From Paraplanobispora siamensis (GTDB taxonomy: Bacteria > Actinomycetota > Actinomycetes > Streptosporangiales > Streptosporangiaceae), in contig NZ_BOOJ01000078.1 of NCBI RefSeq assembly GCF_016863175.1, positions 1 through 60,880 on the forward strand: 60,880 bases of DNA, given 5' to 3'. The translations under genes were made by a program, and so were the position numbers. Under the pieces are notes generated by a model. It was not told the DNA's origin. It made no database searches and was given only the letters and a program-made list of their open reading frames with translations. Positions 40,407 through 49,857 of the stretch are shown here, piece after piece (positions within the stretch are counted from its first letter, which is position 1; every line of letters begins with the position of its first letter).

Positions 40407-41579
40407 TTACGCCGCCGTGCAGTCGCGCAACGCTATCGCAGGGTCGGGCAGACGATCGACATCGATGCGCTGACCTCCCTCGATGAGGCGGCGGCCCTGC
40501 AACAGGTCGCGCGGCCGGTCCACGGCGAGGACGGCGGCGAGCGTGTCGTCGCCGGTAACCCAGCAGGCCGCCCACCGGCCCCCTCCGGCCGGGTCTCCGC
40601 GCAGGATGAGCCGGGCCCCCTCGTGCCGTCCGGCGTACTGCACCATGTGGCCGAACTGCTCCGACCAGAAGTACGGGACCGGGTCGTAGAGGGCCTCCTC
40701 GCCCAGCAGGGACGCCACCGCCGCGTCCGGGGCGCCCAGCGCGGTGTCCCAGTGCTCGACCCGCAGGCGGCGGCCGTACCGGCGCGACCACCAGGCCGCG
40801 CAGTCGCCCACGGCGACCACGCCGGGCATGGAGGCGCGCAGGTGCTCGTCGACGGCGACGCCGTCGTCCAGCTCGATCCCCGAACCGGCAAGCCATCCCA
40901 CCGAGGGACGCACGCCGACGCCGGTGACGACGACGTCGGCCTCGACTGCGGAGCCGTCGGCGAGGGTGAGCCCGCCGTGGTCGACGGAGGCGACCGCGAC
41001 GCCCAGGCGCAGTTCCACGCCCGCCTGGTCGTACCAGGCGGCCGTGTGGGCGCCCACGGGGCCGAGCGCGGCGGCCAGGGGGTGCTCGGCGGCCTCGACG
41101 ACGGTGACGGGGCATCCGGCCTTGCGGGCGGCGGTGGCGACCTCGGCGCCGATCCAGCCCGCGCCGACGACGGCGACCCTGGTCTCCGGGGTGAGACGGG
41201 CGCGCAGCGTGAGCGCGTCGTCGATGGTGCGCAGCACGTGCTGCGGCCCCTCGCCGCGCAGCCGGATCGGACTCGCGCCGGTGGCGATGACCAGCCCGTC
41301 GCAGGCCAGCTCGCCCTCGGTGGTCTCCACCACCCCCTCGCGCAGTCCCTTGGCGGCCACGCCGGGACGGAAGTCCACCCGCAGGACGTCCAGGTCGGAG
41401 TCGACGAGCGTGGAGTCGGCCTGGCCCATCAGGACGGCCTTGGACAAGGGCGGACGGTCGTAGGGCCGGTGCGGCTCCTCTCCGATCAGCGTGATCGCAC
41501 CGCCGTACCCATGAGCGCGCAACGCCTCGACACTCCGAACGCCGGCAAGGCCGGCGCCGACCACCACGACACGGTTCAC
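40407..41579 (-). CDS. NAD(P)H:ferredoxin-reductase-like FAD oxidoreductase
   Basis: This 390-residue flavoprotein of the rubredoxin/ferredoxin reductase group has an N-terminal FAD loop VVVGAGLAGVRSVEAL, an NAD(P) loop VAVVGAGWIGAEVA near residue 147, and the FAD pyrophosphate motif PGVVAVGDCAAW. C-terminal residues form the reductase interface. It probably feeds electrons to a ferredoxin and a P450 or dioxygenase; none adjoins. GTG 41579 fits the fold; the frame continues upstream without family residues. Confidence 0.88.
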   Translation of the reverse strand: MNRVVVVGAGLAGVRSVEALRAHGYGGAITLIGEEPHRPYDRPPLSKAVLMGQADSTLVDSDLDVLRVDFRPGVAAKGLREGVVETTEGELACDGLVIATGASPIRLRGEGPQHVLRTIDDALTLRARLTPETRVAVVGAGWIGAEVATAARKAGCPVTVVEAAEHPLAAALGPVGAHTAAWYDQAGVELRLGVAVASVDHGGLTLADGSAVEADVVVTGVGVRPSVGWLAGSGIELDDGVAVDEHLRASMPGVVAVGDCAAWWSRRYGRRLRVEHWDTALGAPDAAVASLLGEEALYDPVPYFWSEQFGHMVQYAGRHEGARLILRGDPAGGGRWAACWVTGDDTLAAVLAVDRPRDLLQGRRLIEGGQRIDVDRLPDPAIALRDCTAA

Positions 41580-41673
41580 ACCAGAGACCCTAAGCGGCCA
41601 AACCTGTCTCCGGCCAACCGCGCCCGGATCTCTCGGATAACGAAACGACCTGCGGGGACCGCGGGCCCGGCCG

Positions 41674-42504
41674 TCACGGCCAGGACAGCACCTTCCCGAA
41701 CTGCACGAGCTCACCGTAGAGGGCCGGGTCGACGTCCGGGTCGAGCGCCAGGTCCAGCAGCGCCACGGCCGCCTCCTGCGGCGTCTGCGCGCCGGTCATG
41801 TCGAACCACGGCCGTGACGACGCGGTGTCGATCATCCCGGGGCAGGTCGCGACGAGCAGGCGGCCGTTCGCCAGGTCCTCGGTACGCCGCTGCCGGGCGA
41901 GGACGCGCACGGCGGCGACCTGACCGACCTTGGAGGGGATGTTGACGAACTCCGGCCAGCCCTCCCCCGCCGCCTCTCCGGACAGTACGGCGTCGCGCCA
42001 GGCCAGCATCGTCGCGTCGATCTCCTCGAGCGTCCCGGCCGCGTCGAAGCGCGGGTGCAGCTCCGGCGGCAGCTGACGGAGCCGGCCCAGGGCGCTGGAG
42101 ACGACGATGTAGCGCCCGCCCGGACGCAGGACGGGCAGGAAGGCGCGCAGCATCCGCGTCGTGCCGAGGTTGTTGGCGTCCACGTAGGGGCCGATCACTT
42201 CGGCGGGCGTGTCCCCGGGGACGGTGCGGAGATAGTGGTTGGACAGGACGACGTCCACGCCGCCGTGGCCGGCGTGCAGCTCACGGGCCAGGGCGTTGAC
42301 CGCGCCGCCGTCGCGGACGTCGAGCAGGCGCGTCCGGACCTCGGCCCGCGCGCCGGTCACGCGCTCGCGCGCCTCGGCGACGCGGGCGGCGTCCCGGCCG
42401 GTGAGATAGACCACATCACCGGGACCGAGCCGCCGGGCGAGCCCTTCGACCAGGGCGAAGCCCAGGCCCTGGTTGGCCCCCGTGACCAGTGCGATCTTGC
42501 TCAT
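41674..42504 (-). CDS. Short-chain dehydrogenase-like protein lacking the catalytic Tyr
   Basis: This 276-residue Rossmann protein is of the carbonyl-reductase-like SDR type. The cofactor loop TGANQGLGFALVEGL is intact and the catalytic Ser lies in IVVSSALGRL. Where YxxxK is expected it reads NIPSK (in FVNIPSKVGQVAAV), so the Tyr is Asn, and the NNAG motif reads LSNHYL. It may use another base, have a different reaction, or bind cofactor without turnover. ATG 42504 follows GCGGAGGGCGGGCC-type sequence with weak ribosome binding potential. Confidence 0.82.
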   Translation of the reverse strand: MSKIALVTGANQGLGFALVEGLARRLGPGDVVYLTGRDAARVAEARERVTGARAEVRTRLLDVRDGGAVNALARELHAGHGGVDVVLSNHYLRTVPGDTPAEVIGPYVDANNLGTTRMLRAFLPVLRPGGRYIVVSSALGRLRQLPPELHPRFDAAGTLEEIDATMLAWRDAVLSGEAAGEGWPEFVNIPSKVGQVAAVRVLARQRRTEDLANGRLLVATCPGMIDTASSRPWFDMTGAQTPQEAAVALLDLALDPDVDPALYGELVQFGKVLSWP

Positions 42505-42754
42505 GCCGGGAGCGTAGGCCCGCCCTCCGCGCGGGACAAGCGAGCATCCCGCACGGCAGCCATGCCGCCGGCGCATGGCTCGGCTCCGCGGACCGTCTTC
42601 CACCGGAGCCGGGATGGATGGACGCACCGCGAGCCGCGAGGGGAGAGCCCGGCGGAGCTGCGACGACCGCCGGCGGCGCGACGGGGCGGCACCGGGACGG
42701 TGTCGGGGCGGCGCCGGGGCGGGACTGCGGGAAAGCGTGGTCCGCGACAGGCTC
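42505..42754. other. Intergenic stretch before the thi promoter
   Basis: Between the SDR start and the thi promoter I see no gene. The sequence is GC-rich with short inverted repeats but no recognisable element. Confidence 0.4.
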
Positions 42755-42870
42755 TAAGGTGGAGACGTTAGACGCGCGGGAGCCCGGCGTGCACCGGGCT
42801 GAGAGGAGGGCTGCGGGCCCTCGACCGCCACCGACCTGATCCGGGTCATGCCGGCGAAGGGAGCGGAGCG
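42755..42870 (+). promoter_or_regulatory. TPP riboswitch with its -10 element
   Basis: A -10 hexamer TAAGGT (42755-42760) precedes the THI element at about 42774-42870. The conserved parts are present: CTGAGA (42799-42804) on the 5' side, ACCTGATCCGGGTCATGCCGGC (42834-42855 region), and GAAGGGAGCG at the end. The ribosome binding site GGAGCGGAGCG of thiO directly follows, so ligand binding probably hides it and represses translation. Confidence 0.93.
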
Positions 42871-42873
42871 ACT

Positions 42874-44249
42874 ATGTCTCACACGGTCCCCCACCACGAC
42901 GTTCCCGTCCCCGCGGGGGACGGCTCAGCCGTACCCGATCCCCCGGACGGCACCCCCTCCGGAGCCGCACCGGGTCCCTCCCGTGACGCCCTCTCCGGGT
43001 ACGGCTCAGCCGTACCCGATGTCCCGGACGGCATCCCCGGTCCGCTCGCATCCGCCCGCCGTCACGGCCCCGCGCCGGACGCGCCGTACGACGTCCTGCT
43101 GGTCGGCGGGGGGATCATCGGGCTGTCGGTCGCCTGGCGGGCGGCGCGGCGCGGGCTGCGGGTGGCGGTGGTGGATCCGGCGCCCGCCGGCGGGGCCTCG
43201 CACGCCGCCGCCGGGATGCTCGCGCCGGTGAGCGAGGTGACCTACACCGAGGAGCCGCTGCTGCGGCTGGGCCTGGCGTCGCTGGCGCGCTGGCCCGCCT
43301 TCGCCGCCGAGCTCGCCGCCGACAGCGGCCACGACCTCGACTACCGCGCCGAGGGCACGCTGGACGTCGCCTTCGGCGCCGACGACCTGGCGGCCCTGGA
43401 CGAGCTCGCAGCCTTCATGGGCAAGCTCGGGCTGCCGTTCGAGCGGCTGACCGGCCGCGAGTGCCGCCGGCTGGAGCCCATGCTCGCCCCCGCCGTCCGC
43501 GGCGGCCTGCTCGCCCCGGGGGACGCCTGGGTGGATCCCCGGCGGGTCACCCGGGCCCTGCTGTCCGCGCTGGAGCGGCTGGACGTCACCATGATCCACG
43601 CCCGGGCGGCCGGGCTGGAGCACTCCGGCGAGGCGGTCACCGGCGTACGGCTGGCCCCCGGGAGCCCGGCTTCCGGACCCGCCTCCGGTTCCCCCGGCGC
43701 CGATCCCGCCGGACGGGTGGTCCCCGCCCGGCGGGTGATCCTGGCGGCCGGGGCGTGGTCGGGGGTACTGGAAGGGCTGCCGCCGCGGGCGCTCCCGCCG
43801 GTCCGGCCGGTCAAGGGCCAGATCATGCGGCTGCGTTCCCCCGAGCCGATCCTGCGGCGGTGCGTGCGCGGGGTGGTGCACGGCTCGTCCGTCTACCTGG
43901 TGCCGCGCGGCGACGGGGAGCTGGTGGTCGGGGCCACCCAGGAGGAGCTGGGCTTCGACACCCGGGTGACCGCCGGGGGCCTGTGGGAGCTGCTGCGCGA
44001 CGCCCGGGAGCTGGTCCCGGGGGTGACCGAGCTGGAGGTGGCCGACGTGGTGGCGGGGCTGCGCCCCGGGACCCCGGACAACCTGCCGCTGGTCGGCCCG
44101 GCGTCCCCGCCGGGTCTGTCCATGGCCACCGGCCATCACCGGGGCGGCGTGCTGCTGGCCCCGCTCACCGCGGCCCTCCTCGTGGACGAGGCGGGCGACG
44201 ACGAAGGACTGGCGGCGCTCTGCTCGCCCCTCCGCTTCCAGGAGCAGCG

Positions 44250-44253
<4 letters not shown>
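42874..44253 (+). CDS. thiO: Glycine oxidase with repeat-bearing N-terminal extension
   Basis: ThiO oxidises glycine to the imine used for the thiazole ring of thiamine. The FAD loop LLVGGGIIGLSVAW starts at about residue 73, and the C-terminal end has GLRPGTPDNLPLVG. The 459 residues exceed the usual 370-390. The excess is a Pro/Ser/Gly-rich N-terminus of about 70 residues with two copies of GSAVPD-PDG, encoded by a DNA repeat. ATG 42874 is fixed by the ribosome binding site behind the riboswitch. It overlaps thiS by ATGA. Confidence 0.92.
42920..43020 (+). repeat. Palindromic direct repeat inside the 5' end of thiO
   Basis: ACGGCTCAGCCGTACCCGAT occurs at 42920-42939 and 43001-43020. The second copy sits in a 21-bp palindrome, GGGTACGGCT-C-AGCCGTACCC (42997-43017). 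The repeats code for the GSAVPD units absent from ordinary ThiO. Confidence 0.85.
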
Positions 44254-45210
<957 letters not shown>

Positions 45211-45284
45211 TCGAAGACCACGTATCGGCATCGGTTTGGGCCGCCGCCACCGGGGAATGGCAAAACGCCCGTAAACTCGGGCAG

Positions 45285-47225
45285 GTGGACACGACGCTAA
45301 CCGACCCCCTTGTCGGGAAACTCCTCGACGGGCGTTACCGCGTTGAGTCCCGGATCGCCCGGGGTGGCATGGCGACCGTCTACCTGGCCCTGGACGTCCG
45401 GCTCGACCGCACGGTCGCCGTCAAGGTGATGCATCGCTCCCTCGCCGAGGACCCCGCCTTCGTGCGGCGGTTCATCGGCGAGGCCAAGTCGGTGGCGAGC
45501 CTCTCCCACCCGAACGTGGTGCACGTCTTCGACCAGGGGACCGACGGGGACAACGTCTATCTCTCGATGGAGTACGTGCCCGGGCGCACGCTCCGGGACG
45601 TGCTGCGCGAGCGGGGCAGGCTCCCCGCCCGCGAGGCGCTGGAGGTCATGATCCCGGTGCTCGCCGCGCTGGGCGCCGCGCACCAGACGGGGCTGATCCA
45701 CCGGGACGTCAAGCCGGAGAACGTGCTGCTCAGCGATGACGGCCGGGTCAAGGTCGTGGACTTCGGCCTGGCTCGCGCCATCGAGTCGACCAACCAGACC
45801 CGCACCGGCGTCATGATCGGCACGATCGGCTACATGTCCCCCGAGCAGGTGGCCTCCGGCACCGCCGACGCGCGCAGCGACGTCTACGCGGCCGGGATCA
45901 TGCTGTTCGAGCTCCTCACCGGCCGCCAGCCGTACGAGGGCGAGACCCCGATGTCGGTGGCCTACCGGCACGTGCACGACACCGTGCCGCCCCCCTCGTC
46001 GCTGGTGCCGGACTGTCCCCCGCTGCTGGACACGCTGGTGGCCCAGGCGACCGCCCGCGAGCCCGCGACCCGTCCGGCGGACGCCACGGCGCTGCTGGTG
46101 GCCGCGGTGGACGCGCACCGGATGCTGCCCAGGGACAGCGGGCCGATCCCGTCGGGACCGGTCCCCTCCTACCCGAGCGGCCCGGTGCCGGGCGTGTCGC
46201 CGTCCCCGGCCGCGGCGCCCAACCCCACCCTGGTCCAGCCGCGCGCCGAGCTGCTCACCGGCCCGGCCGCCGGCATGGCGGCCCCCGAGACACCGGCGCG
46301 CCGGAGGTTCCGGCCGAACTGGTTCCTGATCGCCCTGGCCGTGGTGATGATCATCGCGGTCGGCGTGACCGGCTGGCTGTTCTCCCAGACCACCACGGTC
46401 AAGGTGCCCGACCTGCTCGGCAAGAACGTCACCCTCGCGGCGGCCCAGGCCAAGCAGGAGGGCTTCTCCGTCGAGATGGGCGAGGCGGAGCACGACGAGA
46501 AGGTCACCAAGGGCAACGTGCTGCGGATCGACCCCATACCCGGCACCGAGGTGGAGCCCGGCTCCAAGCTGGTCATCGTCGCCTCGGCCGGCCCCAAGCG
46601 CGTGAACGTGCCGAACGTGGTGGGTCTCAGCGAGGCCGAGGCCCGCGCGAAGCTGGCCGAGTCGAAGCTGGTCGTCGACGACGTCAAGAAGCAGGCCAGC
46701 GAGACCGTGCCGCGCGGCCAGGTGATGCGGACCAGCCCGGCCGTGGGCAACCCGGTCAAGGAGGGCACCAAGGTCGACCTGATCATGAGCGCCGGCCTGC
46801 TGATGCCCGACGTCATGGGCATGCCGCGCGACGAGGCGGCGAACCTGCTGAGCAGCTCCGGGTTCACCCCCGAGTTCATCGAGCAGACCGACTCCGCGCA
46901 GCCGTGCACGATCATCGCCCAGGACCCCCGGCCCGGCCGGGAGGTCGACAAGGGTCAGGTGGTACGGCTGACGCTGTCGGCGTGCAACAACGGCGAGTGG
47001 CACTGGCCCTGGGAGAACAACGGCGAGAACGTCACCGAGGACGGCAACGTCATCCAGATCCCCAACGTGATGTTCAAGGACGTGCGGGCCGCGCGCGACG
47101 AGCTGCGCGCGGCCGGGTTCAAGGTGAAGGTCAGGAATCCCGTGAACCGGGGCCGGGTGCTGGCCCAGCGCCCGCCCGGCGGTCAGCAGACCCCGCCCGG
47201 CACCGAGGTCACCATCTGGCACTGA
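45285..47225 (+). CDS. PknB-type Ser/Thr protein kinase with four PASTA domains
   Basis: This 646-residue membrane kinase senses cell-wall fragments and phosphorylates cell-division and wall proteins. The kinase domain (residues about 14-270) has GGMATVYLA, the VAIK-like Lys in VAVKVMH, HRDVKPENVLL and DFGLARA. A linker rich in Pro follows, one membrane helix at residues 346-366 (FLIALAVVMIIAVGVTGWLF), and four PASTA repeats start near residue 373, each opening with V-x-VPD or I-x-IPN. TAAACT (45272-45277) ends 7 nt before GTG 45285, so the mRNA should be leaderless. Confidence 0.95.
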   Translation: MDTTLTDPLVGKLLDGRYRVESRIARGGMATVYLALDVRLDRTVAVKVMHRSLAEDPAFVRRFIGEAKSVASLSHPNVVHVFDQGTDGDNVYLSMEYVPGRTLRDVLRERGRLPAREALEVMIPVLAALGAAHQTGLIHRDVKPENVLLSDDGRVKVVDFGLARAIESTNQTRTGVMIGTIGYMSPEQVASGTADARSDVYAAGIMLFELLTGRQPYEGETPMSVAYRHVHDTVPPPSSLVPDCPPLLDTLVAQATAREPATRPADATALLVAAVDAHRMLPRDSGPIPSGPVPSYPSGPVPGVSPSPAAAPNPTLVQPRAELLTGPAAGMAAPETPARRRFRPNWFLIALAVVMIIAVGVTGWLFSQTTTVKVPDLLGKNVTLAAAQAKQEGFSVEMGEAEHDEKVTKGNVLRIDPIPGTEVEPGSKLVIVASAGPKRVNVPNVVGLSEAEARAKLAESKLVVDDVKKQASETVPRGQVMRTSPAVGNPVKEGTKVDLIMSAGLLMPDVMGMPRDEAANLLSSSGFTPEFIEQTDSAQPCTIIAQDPRPGREVDKGQVVRLTLSACNNGEWHWPWENNGENVTEDGNVIQIPNVMFKDVRAARDELRAAGFKVKVRNPVNRGRVLAQRPPGGQQTPPGTEVTIWH

Positions 47226-47253
47226 GCCCTCCGACGCCGGACCGCCGGAGGGC
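47226..47253 (+). terminator. Hairpin after the PASTA kinase
   Basis: GCCCTCCG (47226-47233) pairs with CGGAGGGC (47246-47253), directly after the stop codon. There is no clear T-run. It lies 10 bp before the -10 of the next gene. Confidence 0.65.
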
Positions 47254-47275
47254 CCGGGCTTGGTAGCCTCCCCCG

Positions 47276-48001
47276 GTGAACCGCATTCAGCTCGCCGACG
47301 GGATCCACGCCGCCTTCACCGACCGGCACGGCGGGGTGAGCGCCCCGCCGTACGGCAGCCGCAACCTCGGCGGGGGCGTGGGCGACGATCCCGGAGCGGT
47401 CTCCCGCAACCGGGACAAGACCGCCGCCGACCTCGGGGTGGACCCGGCCCGGGTGGTCATGATGCGGCAGGTGCACGGCGCCGGGGTCCGCTACGTCACC
47501 GAGCCCTTCGGAGACGACCTGCCCGAGCTCGACGCGATCTGCACCGACGTCCCCGGGCTGGCGCTGAGCGTGCTGGTGGCCGACTGCGCCCCGGTGCTGC
47601 TGGCCGATCCGGTGGCCCGGCTCGTCGGCGGCGCGCATTCGGGACGGCCCGGCACCATGGCGGGCGTGGTCCCCGCGCTGGTCGCGGCGATGGCGGAGCG
47701 CGGCGCCGACCCGGCCAGGCTGGTCGCGCTGGTCGGGCCTGCCGCGTGCGGGCTGTGCTACGAGGTCCCGGCCGCGATGCGGGACGAGGTGGCCGAGGCG
47801 GTCCCGGAGGCCTGGGCGACCACCCGGGCGGGCACGCCCGCGGTGGACCTGCGGGCGGCGATCACCGCGCAGCTCGCCCGCGCGGGCGTCGGCGACGTCC
47901 GGCACGACGCGCGCTGCACCATCGAGTCCCCCGAACTGTTCTCCCACCGCCGGGAGCGCCCGACCGGCCGCTTCGCCGGATACGTCTGGCTGGAGGGCTG
48001 A
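47276..48001 (+). CDS. PgeF/YfiH (laccase-domain) family protein
   Basis: This 241-residue protein belongs to the multicopper-polyphenol-oxidase family whose members act as purine nucleoside phosphorylases/deaminases or peptidoglycan-editing factors. Metal-site motifs are RQVHGAG, VLVADCAPVLL, and GAHSGRPGTMAG; the last deviates from the common AHAGWRG. It starts at GTG 47276, and TAGCCT (47264-47269) ends 6 nt upstream. The kinase upstream belongs to the cell-wall context in many actinomycetes. Confidence 0.88.
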   Translation: MNRIQLADGIHAAFTDRHGGVSAPPYGSRNLGGGVGDDPGAVSRNRDKTAADLGVDPARVVMMRQVHGAGVRYVTEPFGDDLPELDAICTDVPGLALSVLVADCAPVLLADPVARLVGGAHSGRPGTMAGVVPALVAAMAERGADPARLVALVGPAACGLCYEVPAAMRDEVAEAVPEAWATTRAGTPAVDLRAAITAQLARAGVGDVRHDARCTIESPELFSHRRERPTGRFAGYVWLEG

Positions 48002-48179
48002 GCGCAACCGGTTCCGGACCCGGCTTCCGCGGAGGCGGACGCGGGCTCGCGGGGCCGAGCCGGTCGCCGTGCCCGGCCCGGGCCCTCAGAGGCGGGCGAC
48101 GCCCTGCGTCGGCTCGGTCAGCCCGCCGCGCGGCGTCCCGGTCTGTGGGTCCGCCGGGGCGTCCGGCCGGTACGCCCGC

Positions 48180-48749
48180 TCATGCGCCTTTGCCCCTGGC
48201 GCGGAAGGCCGCGGTCTTGACGCGGTTCTGGCATGTGGTGGAGCAGAACCGGCGGGTGCCGTTGCGGGAGACGTCCACGTACACCCGGTCGCAGTGCGGC
48301 GCCGTGCACACGCCGAGACGGTCGTGGAACTCGGTCCCCAGGACGATCGCCAGCCCGGTGGCGCAGCTGGCCGCCCAGTCGCCGGCCATGGTGCCGCCGG
48401 GGCCGTGGAAGTGCAGGTGCCACGGCTCCCCGTCGTGCCGCTGGAGCATCGGGCGCGCGCGGGTGTCCTCCAGGAGCCTGTTCACCTCATCGGCCGCCGC
48501 GTCGATGTCCTCCGCCGCGACGGCGGTGAAGACCGCGCGCAGCCGCACCGCGATCCCGGCGAGCTCGCCGGCCTCCTCCTCGGTGACCTCCCGGTGGCCG
48601 GGATAGCCGGTCCGCAGGCCCTCGGTGGCGGCGGCGGCGAGATCGGGCGGGGGCGGGAAGGGACGGCCCCGTCTCTCTCCGGGGGTCAGTTCGTTGACCA
48701 GGCCTGCCGCCACCCGGACGATCGCATCGGTGTGACTGTTGAAGTCCAC
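48180..48749 (-). CDS. CGNR zinc-finger (ABATE) transcription regulator
   Basis: The 189-residue protein has an N-terminal ABATE stress domain and a C-terminal zinc finger (CTAPHCDRVYVDVSRNG then CSTTCQNRVK). The CGNR motif reads CQNR here. GTG 48749 has the family start VDFNSHTDAIVRVAAGLVNE; frame residues upstream are not homologous. It is divergent from a methyltransferase gene with a likely shared operator, so it may regulate that gene and itself. Confidence 0.85.
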   Translation of the reverse strand: MDFNSHTDAIVRVAAGLVNELTPGERRGRPFPPPPDLAAAATEGLRTGYPGHREVTEEEAGELAGIAVRLRAVFTAVAAEDIDAAADEVNRLLEDTRARPMLQRHDGEPWHLHFHGPGGTMAGDWAASCATGLAIVLGTEFHDRLGVCTAPHCDRVYVDVSRNGTRRFCSTTCQNRVKTAAFRARGKGA

Positions 48750-48783
48750 TTGACCAGTTACATCCTCACGTCTAGCGTGTAAC
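48750..48783 (+). promoter_or_regulatory. Promoter and dyad between CGNR regulator and methyltransferase
   Basis: TTGACC (48750-48755) and TAGCGT (48773-48778) are separated by 17 bp. GTTACA (48757-48762) and TGTAAC (48778-48783) form an inverted repeat around the -10/-35 spacer. Binding there would block the methyltransferase promoter. Confidence 0.65.
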
Positions 48784-48820
48784 GCACAAAAGCTTAAGCG
48801 ACAGTTACAAGGAGGTCGTC

Positions 48821-49576
48821 GTGCTGACCCATGACGCCGCGCTCGAGTGGATCGCACGCTGGGACCGTCAGCAGGAGGGCTACCTGCCCGACCGCGAGGA
48901 GCGCTTCACCGCGCTGATCGACGCCGTCGAGGCGCTGAACCGCCCCGACCCGCTGGTCGTCGACCTCGGCTGCGGGCCGGGCTCGCTGTCCGCCCGCATC
49001 CTGGAGCGGCTGCCCGGGGCCACGGTGGTCTCGGTCGACGCGGATCCGCTGCTGCTCGGTCTCGGCCGGGCCGCCTACCCCCACCTCAGGTTCGTCGCCC
49101 TCGACCTGCGCACGCCGGGGTGGACCGACGCCCTGGGCCTGGAGCGCCCTGCCGACGCCGCGGTGAGCACCACCGCGCTGCACTGGATCTCCGGACCGGA
49201 GCTGTCGAAGATGTACGCCGAGCTGGCCACCGTGCTGCGGCCCGGCGGGCTCCTGCTCAACGGCGACCACCTGGAGACCGACGACGCCACCCCGGTCATC
49301 GCCCGCCTCGAGCGCGCCGTGCACGACCGCGAGACCGAGCGCAGGTTCGCCGGAGAGCGCCCCGAGGACTGGCGCCAGTGGTGGGAGGCCGTCGCCGCCG
49401 ACCCCGCCTTCGCCGACCTCCACGCCGCCCGGACCACCGCGGGCGCCGGTCACCACGGCTCCGAATCGCCCCTGCTCTCCGAGCACGTCGGCGCCCTGCG
49501 CGACGCGGGCTTCGCCGAGGTGGGCACCCTGTGGCAGCGCGGCCACAACCGGATCCTGTGCGCCGTCCGCGCCTGA
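48821..49576 (+). CDS. Class I SAM-dependent methyltransferase
   Basis: The 251-residue protein has a complete Rossmann methyltransferase core: VVDLGCGPGSLSARIL (motif I, residues about 47-62), VVSVDADPLL, AAVSTTALHWISG (motif post-II) and LRPGGLLLNGDHL. The substrate is unknown. GTG 48821 has a strong AAGGAGGT 5-6 nt upstream. It is divergent from the CGNR regulator. About 280 bp without a gene follow before the allantoicase stop. Confidence 0.88.
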   Translation: MLTHDAALEWIARWDRQQEGYLPDREERFTALIDAVEALNRPDPLVVDLGCGPGSLSARILERLPGATVVSVDADPLLLGLGRAAYPHLRFVALDLRTPGWTDALGLERPADAAVSTTALHWISGPELSKMYAELATVLRPGGLLLNGDHLETDDATPVIARLERAVHDRETERRFAGERPEDWRQWWEAVAADPAFADLHAARTTAGAGHHGSESPLLSEHVGALRDAGFAEVGTLWQRGHNRILCAVRA

Positions 49577-49857
49577 CCCGGCCGGCGCAGCGTCACTGGA
49601 CTACGCGGCGAACCGGTCCACCTGCTGTCCGAGCTGTTAATTCTCGCCCCGGATACAAGAGACCCCGTTCGCCGGCGAGTAGCGATTGAAGCTCTTGCCC
49701 GCGCCGCTGGAGAGTCCCTGGAAGACGCACTCAGAATGGGGGGTCGCCGAACAAGGAAGGCGGCCGGATGGACGAAATGATTTGAAGCCTCGATCGTTCT
49801 CCCCGGGAACCCGTCCATGTCGCCCTCAACCGGCTTCGCGGCCCCGGGCACGATCGC

